Made by a program: the position numbers and the translations under genes
Notes under the pieces: model-generated
What the model saw: only the letters and a program-made list of their open reading frames with translations
What the model was told of the DNA's origin: nothing
Databases searched by the model: none
Shown: piece after piece, positions 7,019 through 12,486 of the stretch
How the letters are laid out: each line of letters begins with the position of its first letter
How positions within the stretch are numbered: position 1 is the first letter of the stretch
Assembly: GCA_044375105.1 (NCBI GenBank)
Contig: JBILNK010000100.1
Coordinates: 1 to 15,513 of the forward strand
Source of the DNA: JBIKLM01 sp044375105
GTDB taxonomy: Bacteria > Planctomycetota > UBA1135 > GCA-002686595
Length of the DNA: 15,513 nt
Direction: 5' to 3'

Positions 7019-7887
7019 TGAAGGGGAGCGGAAGCAGGCGCGGCGCCCGCGGCGCCGCGGCAATCGCAGGCTCGAGGCCGCGCAGCCTGCGCGCGGCGGG
7101 GCTGTGCCTGCTGGCCGCCTGTTCCCCGGCGCCGGAGCCGGCCCCGCCCGCCGGAGGCGGCCTGACGGTCGCTCCGCTCCCGGCCGGCCAGGCCCTGTCC
7201 CTAGACGGGGTGCCGATCTCCTTCGAAGAGCTGCAGCGCACGGCCGCCGCTTTCGCCCTGCTCTACCCGGCGGAGAGCGCCCCGGCCGCGCGGCGGCGCG
7301 CCCTGACCAACCTGCTGCTGCCGCGCGCCGCCCTGGCCGCAGGTCACGGCGCCGAGCGCGACCAGGCCCTGGAACGATCCCGCGGGCTGGTGCCGACCGG
7401 CGGCCCCGCGCCCCGAGCCCCGGATCCAGGCTGGCCCGACGGCTTCACCGACCTGGGAGCGGCCCCGGCGCCCTTTCCGGCCCCCTGCCAATACGGGATC
7501 CTCGCGGGCCCCTGGTCCACCCTGGGCGTCGATCTGTGGGCCCTGGCACGCAGCCTGGCCTACCCGGATGGCAGCCCCGCGCGGGAGCCCTGGCCGAGCC
7601 CCTGGATCGGCCCCGTGGAGGGCCTCGGCCGCTTCGGCTGGCTGCGGATCCTCGAGCATCAACCGGCCGCCGATCCAGCCCTCGAGCGCTACGCCCTGGA
7701 GCTGATCGTGTGGCCCTATGTGCCCCCCGACGCCCTGCGCGAGCCGGAGGCGGAGCTGCGCGGGCGCCGCCTGCTGGTCGCGGACCCTGACCTGTCCGAA
7801 GCGGTGCAAGCGCGCCTCGTCGGCCTGCTGGAAGCGCCGCCCCCGGCGCCGACCCTCGGACCTCCCGCTCCCGCGCCGGGCGGATGA
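7018..7887 (+). CDS. Lipoprotein with a SurA-N-like segment, no isomerase domain
   Basis: The start is set at ATG 7018, whose ATGA overlaps the preceding TGA. An in-frame longer reading from 6814 would overlap the previous gene by 200 bp and bury the signal. The 289 residues begin with an Arg-rich segment, then LRAAGLCLLAACS, a good lipobox with Cys35 as the lipidation site, followed by a Pro/Ala linker. Residues about 58-105 (ALSLDGVPISFEELQ, then the helices TAAAFALLYPA and ARRRALTNLLLPRAALAAG) match the usual opening of SurA/PpiD-type chaperone domains. The rest is Pro/Trp-rich with no parvulin domain. I infer an envelope chaperone-like lipoprotein, which fits the divergent foldase next door. 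The N-terminal similarity is by eye and unproven. The stop again forms ATGA with a possible upstream start of the next gene. Confidence 0.8.
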   Translation: MKGSGSRRGARGAAAIAGSRPRSLRAAGLCLLAACSPAPEPAPPAGGGLTVAPLPAGQALSLDGVPISFEELQRTAAAFALLYPAESAPAARRRALTNLLLPRAALAAGHGAERDQALERSRGLVPTGGPAPRAPDPGWPDGFTDLGAAPAPFPAPCQYGILAGPWSTLGVDLWALARSLAYPDGSPAREPWPSPWIGPVEGLGRFGWLRILEHQPAADPALERYALELIVWPYVPPDALREPEAELRGRRLLVADPDLSEAVQARLVGLLEAPPPAPTLGPPAPAPGG

Positions 7888-7900
7888 CCGCCCGAAAAAA

Positions 7901-7940
7901 ACAGGCCTCGGGCAGGACGCGAGCCGTGACACCGGCCTGT
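7901..7940 (+). repeat. Inverted repeat ACAGGCC/GGCCTGT
   Basis: ACAGGCC (7901-7907) and GGCCTGT (7934-7940) can pair across a 26-nt loop, just after a run of seven A. The repeat lies between the lipoprotein stop and the favoured start of the next gene, where it could act on coupling between them. The function is unknown. Confidence 0.35.
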
Positions 7941-8027
7941 CCGCATGCTGTGAGGCCACGCGCCGGCCGCATCCAACCGTATCCACCCGCCCCGCAGCCC
8001 CTAGTGCGTCCGGACCAAACGACCGAG

Positions 8028-9368
8028 ATGACTCCCTTCGCCCTGTTCACCGCGCGCCGTGTCCGGGTGCCCGCGCTGGCGCTGGCCGCCTTCTGGCTCC
8101 TCGCCGGCGCCCCGGCCTGGGCCCAGAAAAAGTCCGAGGCCTTGCCCGCCAACGCCCCAGAGGGCAATCCCTACCTGTACGGCAAGCGGGCGGAGGAATT
8201 CGGGGCCCCCGAACAGCTGATGGCGGCAGCGGGGATCCTGTCCCTGGGCGGCTTCCAGTTCGGCACCGGCGACACCGCCAGCGTGGATGCGCTGCTGGCG
8301 GGCACCGACATCCTGTGGATCGAAACGGCCCACTTCGAGCTCGGCTTCGCGCTGGGCGAATACAAAGTCGCCCTGAAGGACAAGCGCAAGCTGGTGCCGG
8401 AACTCGAGCGCCTCGAGGCCAAGCTGCCCACGGTCGACAGCGGCACCAAACGGCTCGACCCCTGGCTGCGGGCGCTGCTCTTCGCCCAGCGGCTCGAGGA
8501 ACTCTACACGCGGGTGCAGCGGGTGCTGCAGGTCACGGATGCGAACTTTCCGCCCGAGGACACGGTTTGGAACATGGAAGGCGAGTATTGGGGCCGCGGG
8601 CCGTTCCTGGGCCAGGTGGGCAAGTACGAGGTCCTGATCCTGCCCGGCGAAGCGCCTTCGGAAAAATTCCTGCGGGAGAGCTTCGGCCTGGTGGTCAAGC
8701 GCACCCAGCGCTGGAACGTGCTCGACCGGGACTCCCTGATCCTGGTGGTGAACGACGCGGACGAGGGCCTCTTGAAGGACGCCGCCATGCACTGCCACGT
8801 GGTCTACAACATGACCATCAACCTGCTCGACGGCTATCGGCACTATTCCTTCGAGCTGCCCTTCTGGCTGCGCGCGGGGCTGGCCCACGTGCTGGAGCGC
8901 GCGGTCTGGCCCGAATTCAACACCTTCGACATCTCCGAGGGCGGCGAGGAGATCGAGACCTACGAGTCCGACTGGCTGAAGGAGGCTCGCAAACACGTGG
9001 CTGCGGGGGAGCAGAGCAGCCTGGCGCGCCTGTCCTCGAAGGAGAACTACAGCGATCTGACCTTCGGCGACCACCTGACCAGCTGGTCGATGATGCAGTA
9101 CCTGGTGCAGGTGCACCCGGACGCCCTGGCCAAGATCCTCGGCCGCTTGGCGAGCCTGGTCAACGAGCAGGGCTATCCGGACGGCAGCGACATGCCCGAA
9201 CACCAGCGCGAGGCCTTCCGCGAGTTCCTGGGCATGACCTATCCGCTCTTCGACGAGAGCTGGAAGACCTGGCTGGCCACGCCGCACGCCGATCTGGTCA
9301 ACGAATGGAGCGACCAGGGCTTGCTGGGCCCGGCGCCCCAGATGCCCACCGGCAAACAGAAGCGCTGA
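8028..9368 (+). CDS. Secreted peptidase MA/DUF1570-like protein with degenerate active site
   Basis: The start is set at ATG 8028 because a typical signal peptide follows at once: FTARRVRVPALALAAFWLLA, cleaved after AWA-Q near residue 32. An in-frame ATG at 7884 overlaps the previous stop, but the 48 extra residues are Pro/Arg-rich and would precede the signal. The mature protein (about 414 residues) has helical regions, a strand segment (KYEVLILPGE) and a core DAAMHCHVVYNMTINLLDGY (251-270) followed by ELPFWLRAGLAHVLER (276-291). This matches the layout of gluzincin metalloproteases, where HExxH is followed by LPxWLxEGLA. Here the HExxH motif is absent (H255 and H257 only) and the third-ligand Glu is Ala283. 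I infer a non-catalytic or altered relative. The family placement is by motif layout only. Confidence 0.8.
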   Translation: MTPFALFTARRVRVPALALAAFWLLAGAPAWAQKKSEALPANAPEGNPYLYGKRAEEFGAPEQLMAAAGILSLGGFQFGTGDTASVDALLAGTDILWIETAHFELGFALGEYKVALKDKRKLVPELERLEAKLPTVDSGTKRLDPWLRALLFAQRLEELYTRVQRVLQVTDANFPPEDTVWNMEGEYWGRGPFLGQVGKYEVLILPGEAPSEKFLRESFGLVVKRTQRWNVLDRDSLILVVNDADEGLLKDAAMHCHVVYNMTINLLDGYRHYSFELPFWLRAGLAHVLERAVWPEFNTFDISEGGEEIETYESDWLKEARKHVAAGEQSSLARLSSKENYSDLTFGDHLTSWSMMQYLVQVHPDALAKILGRLASLVNEQGYPDGSDMPEHQREAFREFLGMTYPLFDESWKTWLATPHADLVNEWSDQGLLGPAPQMPTGKQKR

Positions 9369-9429
9369 CGGGAGCCGGGGCGCGCGCTTCGTGCGGCGCC
9401 CGAGCAGGCCGACTCGACCCGCGCGGGCT

Positions 9430-9445
9430 GCGGTCCCGAGACCGC
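9430..9445 (+). terminator. Hairpin 1 of 3 after the peptidase-like gene
   Basis: GCGGTC-CCGA-GACCGC is a perfect 6-bp stem with a tetraloop, about 60 nt after the stop codon at 9368. It has no T-tract. Confidence 0.35.
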
Positions 9446-9490
9446 GCGCGTCAGCGCCGGGCGCGAGCAGGCAGTCCCGCCCCCCCGGCG

Positions 9491-9509
9491 GCCAGAGCGC
9501 GGCTCTGGC
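9491..9509 (+). terminator. Hairpin 2 of 3 after the peptidase-like gene
   Basis: GCCAGAGC-GCG-GCTCTGGC is a perfect 8-bp stem with a 3-nt loop. It lies between two other strong hairpins downstream of the same gene and has no T-tract. Confidence 0.4.
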
Positions 9510-9523
9510 AGCCCGGGAAGGTC

Positions 9524-9557
9524 CTCGGCAGCGGCAGCGAAGGGTGCCTCTGCCGAG
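9524..9557 (+). terminator. Hairpin 3 of 3 after the peptidase-like gene
   Basis: The stem pairs CTCGGCAG (9524-9531) with CTGCCGAG (9550-9557) and then, past a single C/T mismatch, GGCA (9533-9536) with TGCC (9545-9548), closing an 8-nt loop. That is 12 base pairs in all. No T-tract follows. Confidence 0.4.
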
Positions 9558-9649
9558 CCGGAGCCGGCGACCTTGCGGAATGGAGCCGGACGTTCCCTGT
9601 GTCGTTCGCTGGAGCGTTGTTCGCCCCTGCGGATCGGCCGGACAAGTTT

Positions 9650-9677
9650 TTGGCTCTCAACGGACAAATTATACATT
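9650..9677 (+). promoter_or_regulatory. Candidate promoter in AT-rich island
   Basis: TTGGCT (9650-9655, 4 of 6 to TTGACA) and TACATT (9672-9677, 4 of 6 to TATAAT) are separated by 16 nt. This is the most AT-rich spot in the region and lies directly before a perfect dyad. No clear gene follows at once, so a transcript from here would be a leader or a non-coding RNA. Confidence 0.3.
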
Positions 9678-9707
9678 TTATGCATAGTTGCAGGCTGAAT
9701 GCATAAA
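9677..9707. promoter_or_regulatory. Perfect 9-bp dyad TTTATGCAT/ATGCATAAA (operator candidate)
   Basis: TTTATGCAT (9677-9685) and ATGCATAAA (9699-9707) are exact reverse complements with a 13-nt spacer. The half-sites are centred 22 bp apart, about two helical turns, as expected for two protein contacts on one DNA face. Each half-site also contains the palindrome ATGCAT. Its AT-richness in a very GC-rich setting and its place beside promoter-like hexamers suggest a repressor or activator site. Confidence 0.45.
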
Positions 9708-9926
9708 CTAGGGGGCTTCCGGGGTTGCCCAGGAGGCCAGATGGCCACTGCCGAGGCTCTGAAAGAGGCGAGCGGCGTGCTGCCCCAGCGGGCGTGCGGC
9801 CGGCCGAGCAGGCCCTGGAGGCCCGCTGCCAAGAGCAGCGCCCAGCCGACGCGGAGGGCTACGAACGGCGTGCCGAAGGGGGCCCTTCCCGTGGTGGCGT
9901 CGCGGCTAGCCAGGCCGGCCAGAAGC

Positions 9927-9941
9927 GCGCTCCGGGAGCGC
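9927..9941. repeat. Small perfect hairpin GCGCTC/GAGCGC
   Basis: GCGCTC-CGG-GAGCGC is a 6-bp stem with a 3-nt loop, 36 nt before the large nested hairpin. It may be part of the same structured RNA. Confidence 0.35.
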
Positions 9942-9977
9942 TCGGCAGAAACCAAGAACCGCCCTAGAACGGCGTTT

Positions 9978-10034
9978 GGAGCCGGTTCTTTGGCTTCTTG
10001 GCGGAACCGCCGTCTAAAGCCCGAAACCGGCTCC
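9978..10034. ncRNA. 57-nt nested hairpin, candidate structured RNA element
   Basis: Three nested helices can be read directly: GGAGCCGGTT (9978-9987) with AACCGGCTCC (10025-10034), GGCTT (9992-9996) with AAGCC (10017-10021), and GGCG (10000-10003) with CGCC (10008-10011) closing a GAAC loop. Upstream, AAGAACCG (9955-9962) is complementary to CGGTTCTT (9983-9990), which overlaps the outer helix, so two exclusive folds are possible. No known RNA family is recognised. It could be a regulatory leader, a small RNA or a repeat-derived element. Confidence 0.4.
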
Positions 10035-10041
10035 CTGGCAC

Positions 10042-10075
10042 CGAGCCGAACTCGTGAGCAGCGGGGCGCGGCTCG
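10042..10075. repeat. Inverted repeat CGAGCCG/CGGCTCG
   Basis: CGAGCCG (10042-10048) pairs with CGGCTCG (10069-10075) over a 20-nt loop, immediately after the 57-nt nested hairpin. It adds to the dense structure of this region. Confidence 0.35.
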
Positions 10076-10359
10076 AGAAGCAGGCCAGGCCGAGGCAGCG
10101 TTTTCTCGGGTGCCGTTGGTCCCACCCACGTCGCAGCGCCGCCGATCCAACGGCCAGGTCCGACGCGGCTGGCAGGGCGGTGCCGCTGAGCCGGGCGCGC
10201 TTTGGTCCGAAACAGCAACCGGCCGCCCAGACGATCCGGGACCCGCCCGCGACGCCCCCATGGGCGCGCCGCGGCGGCTCCGTTGCCCAGTCCCAGCCCG
10301 CCCGCTGGGCCTACCGAGCCCCCGCGAGATTGGGTTGGATTCGCCCGGATCGCGCCGAT

Positions 10360-10376
10360 AGGGGAGAATCTCCCCT
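10360..10376 (+). repeat. Hairpin AGGGGAG-AAT-CTCCCCT upstream of the radical SAM gene
   Basis: A perfect 7-bp stem with a 3-nt loop sits 111 nt before the radical SAM start. It could act in the leader of that gene. The left arm resembles a ribosome site but no credible start follows it. Confidence 0.35.
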
Positions 10377-10487
10377 GGAGGGAAGGTTGCCCTGCGGACC
10401 CGCGACGGCGGGCTCCGCTCCTCCCCTCCCCCGCGGCCCCCCCTGGCCCGCGACCGCCTCCCCCGAGACCCAGCTGCCCGCGCCGCC

Positions 10488-12080
10488 ATGCTCCGCAAGC
10501 AATCGAAGCGCATCGTCCTGTTCCTGCCCCATCGGGCCGACCCGGAGCAGGGCGTGCGCGTCAGCGCCGATCTGTTGCCCCTCGAGCTGCTGCAGATCGC
10601 CACAATCCCGGTCCGCGAGGGTTACGAGGTGCACCTGGTCGATGCCATGGTCCACCCCGACTACATGCAGCGCCTCGAGCAGCTCTGCGATGGCGCGCTG
10701 CTGTTCGCCAGTTCCTGCATCCTCGGGTTCCAGGTCACCCACGGGGCGCGCGTCGCCCGCCAGCTCAAGGCCAAGTTCCCGAACCTGCCGATGATCTGGG
10801 GTGGCTGGTTCCCCTCGGTGGCGCCCGAGCTGTACCTGCAGGAGGGCATCGCCGACGCGGTCGGCCTGGGCCAAGGGGAGCTGACCTTCGGCGACGTCGT
10901 GCGCGCGATCGACCACGGCACGCCCCTCGAGGACGTGCCCGGCCTGGCCCTGTGGCGCGACGGCAAGCTGCACCTGACGGCGCACCGCCCGGTGGTCGGC
11001 TTTGAGGAGATCCCGCCGGTGCCCTGGGAGCTGCTCGATTTCGAGCTGTACGTCGAGCTCCAGAACCGCCGCGACCGGGCCAAGCTGCGCCACAAGCTGC
11101 CGACCCCGCGCGACTTCCCGGCCAACACCCCGCTGCGCGGGTTCAGCCACTTCTCGAGCTTCGGCTGCCCGGAGCCCTGCACCTTCTGCTGCTCGCCGAT
11201 CGTGACCGGCCGGCGCTGGAAGGCGATCCCCGGCAAGCAGCTGGCCGAAGAGATCTTCGCCCTGCAGGACCGATTCAAGTTCAACATCGTGCGCTTCCAG
11301 GACGCCAACTTCGGTGTCGCCGAGAAGCGCTCCAACGAATGGTGCGAAGCCCTGATCGCCGCGGGCAAGCCCTTCTTCTGGAACGCGACCTACGAGATCG
11401 AGACCATCGCGCGCTACAAGGAGCCCTCGGTCGACCTGCTCAAGGAGGCCAAGTGCCATCTGATCGTGCTGGGGGCCGAAGCCGGCTCCGAGGCCCAGCA
11501 GGAGCACATCAAGAAGAAGATCGACCTGGAGAAGAACCTCGAGTTCGCCCTGGGGCGCATCTACGACCGGCGCATCCAGACCGGCACCACTTGGATCATC
11601 GGGTACCCCGGGGAATCCAAGGAGTCGATGATGGCTACGATCCGCATGGCGGCGCTGATGAAGGAGAAGTTCCCCGGGTCGGCCTCGGACATCTTCCCCT
11701 TCCGGGCCATCCCGGGCTCCGAGGAGTACAAGCGCGCCCTGGAGCGCGGCTATCGGCCGCCGACCAAGCTCGAGGACTGGGGCTCGGTGCTCGAATACAA
11801 GCAGGAGGTCGACGACGTGGGCCTGCCCTTCGAGGTGCTGCAGACCTGGAAGCGCTACAGCGCCACGGCTTCGTTCTACGACGGGCACGTGCACGAGGGC
11901 GCCGGCGTGGTGCGCAACTCGCTCAAGCGGGTCTCGCAGTGGCGCCTGCGCAAGGGCAACTACCAGTTCCCGATCGAGCAGAAGCTGTTCGACCTGTATG
12001 TGCGGCTTAGCGGGCAGACCCAGAAGGACAAGGTGCAGCTCGACCGGACCTCCGGCGTGACGCCGAACCCGGTGCAGTGA
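10488..12080 (+). CDS. B12-binding-type radical SAM protein
   Basis: The 530-residue protein has the two-domain plan of BchE-like enzymes. Residues about 8-150 form a Rossmann-like cobalamin-binding-type domain: KRIVLFLPHR, IWGGWFPSVAPE at 103-114, and GLGQGELTFGDVV at 126-138. The usual DxHxxG cobalamin-ligand motif is not evident. The radical SAM core follows, with the [4Fe-4S] motif C227-x3-C231-x2-C234 in FGCPEPCTFCCSP. Downstream are VRFQDANFG, LIVLGAEAGSE and TTWIIGYPGES, typical of the core barrel. Residues about 410-530 form a C-terminal extension. Relatives perform methylation, cyclisation or other radical chemistry on lipids, cofactors or peptides. The substrate is not deducible and no pathway genes are adjacent. 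The ATG start lies in GCCGCCATG with no Shine-Dalgarno site. It is flanked by long intergenic regions, so it is probably transcribed alone. Confidence 0.92.
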   Translation: MLRKQSKRIVLFLPHRADPEQGVRVSADLLPLELLQIATIPVREGYEVHLVDAMVHPDYMQRLEQLCDGALLFASSCILGFQVTHGARVARQLKAKFPNLPMIWGGWFPSVAPELYLQEGIADAVGLGQGELTFGDVVRAIDHGTPLEDVPGLALWRDGKLHLTAHRPVVGFEEIPPVPWELLDFELYVELQNRRDRAKLRHKLPTPRDFPANTPLRGFSHFSSFGCPEPCTFCCSPIVTGRRWKAIPGKQLAEEIFALQDRFKFNIVRFQDANFGVAEKRSNEWCEALIAAGKPFFWNATYEIETIARYKEPSVDLLKEAKCHLIVLGAEAGSEAQQEHIKKKIDLEKNLEFALGRIYDRRIQTGTTWIIGYPGESKESMMATIRMAALMKEKFPGSASDIFPFRAIPGSEEYKRALERGYRPPTKLEDWGSVLEYKQEVDDVGLPFEVLQTWKRYSATASFYDGHVHEGAGVVRNSLKRVSQWRLRKGNYQFPIEQKLFDLYVRLSGQTQKDKVQLDRTSGVTPNPVQ

Positions 12081-12138
12081 GCCGGGGCAGGGCTCGAGGG
12101 CCCGCCCGGCGACCGGCTCGGGCCGCGCCCGGGCCGAT

Positions 12139-12167
12139 GCGATCGCTCCTGGCTCGGGAGCGATCGC
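12139..12167 (+). terminator. Perfect 11-bp hairpin after radical SAM gene
   Basis: GCGATCGCTCC (12139-12149) and GGAGCGATCGC (12157-12167) pair perfectly around a 7-nt loop, 59 nt after the stop codon. No T-tract follows. Each arm contains the palindrome GCGATCGC. Its position favours a terminator or 3'-end stabiliser. Confidence 0.5.
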
Positions 12168-12360
12168 CGGCGGCCCGCGCCGCCATGGGCAGTACGGCGC
12201 CTGGCCAGGGCGGATGCTCGACCCTTGGCCAGGGCAGATCCGGGCGCACTAGGAAGGCGAGCGCGGCCGGCCGAGGCGGAGAGCCTCCCGTGGGCGGGCC
12301 AAGCTCGGCCCGTCACACTTCGATCACCGCTGGAGGCCGGTCTGGAAACTATTTCCCTGC

Positions 12361-12404
12361 GGCCCCCCGAACAAAGGGGGCCTCGCCGGAACGCTCCGGC
12401 GGGG
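12361..12404 (+). promoter_or_regulatory. Two adjoining hairpins in the leader of the lipoprotein gene
   Basis: GGCCCCC (12361-12367) pairs with GGGGGCC (12376-12382). CCTCGCCGGA (12381-12390) pairs with TCCGGCGGGG (12395-12404) with one G-T wobble and an ACGC loop. The stems share two bases, so they compete slightly. They end 82 nt before the GTG start at 12487. They may be a leader structure or the end of an upstream transcript. Confidence 0.35.
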
Positions 12405-12486
12405 TAGCATTCCCTTGGCGGGAGATGTGCCGCCCGCTGGGCGGCCGGAGCCGCTCGAGACCATCTGAGCCAGCCAGGGAGCCGGG

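Larger units (their letters stand above)
9369..10487. other. 1.1-kb structured intergenic region, no convincing gene
   Basis: All frames read as Arg/Pro/Ser/Gly/Ala-rich sequence without recognisable protein segments. Instead the stretch has many perfect stem-loops (9430-9445, 9491-9509, 9524-9557, 9927-9941, 9978-10034, 10042-10075, 10360-10376) and an AT-rich island near 9645-9710 with a 9-bp dyad. One frame from ATG 9741 has a good AGGAGG site at 9731-9736 and stays open to 10361, but its predicted protein is low in complexity. The region may hold a non-coding RNA, regulatory elements or a decayed gene. Confidence 0.55.
12081..12486. other. 406-bp intergenic region with several hairpins
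   Basis: No convincing gene is seen. The stretch contains a strong hairpin (12139-12167), a direct repeat TGGCCAGGGC at 12202-12211 and 12226-12235, a short AT-rich dyad GGAAA-CTA-TTTCC at 12344-12356, and two adjoining hairpins at 12361-12404 ahead of the metalloprotease-like lipoprotein gene. Confidence 0.55.

Noticed and set aside
5777..7063. 428-codon frame on the - strand
   Set aside because: It overlaps both the foldase and the + strand 248-aa gene in other frames and has no recognisable segments.
6814..7887. Longer start for the lipoprotein gene
   Set aside because: It would overlap the previous gene by 200 bp and place the lipobox more than 100 residues inside. ATG 7018 with the ATGA overlap fits better.
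7884..8027. 48-residue N-terminal extension of the peptidase-like gene
   Set aside because: It is Pro/Arg-rich with weaker codon bias and would lie before a clear signal peptide. It is kept only as an alternative start.
9741..10361. Possible gene with a good AGGAGG ribosome site in the long gap
   Set aside because: The predicted 206 residues are low-complexity Arg/Ala/Pro/Ser and the frame crosses several strong hairpins. Not called without further support.
9369..10487. CRISPR array or tandem repeats in the long gap
   Set aside because: The repeats are inverted pairs of different sequence. No regularly spaced direct repeat is present.
9239..10603. 454-codon frame on the - strand across the long gap
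   Set aside because: The product is Arg/Ser/Pro/Gly-rich, runs into two real genes and has no domain.
10311..11894. Long - strand frame opposite the radical SAM gene
   Set aside because: It is a shadow of the radical SAM gene, rich in Leu, Gly, Asp and Arg with no motif.
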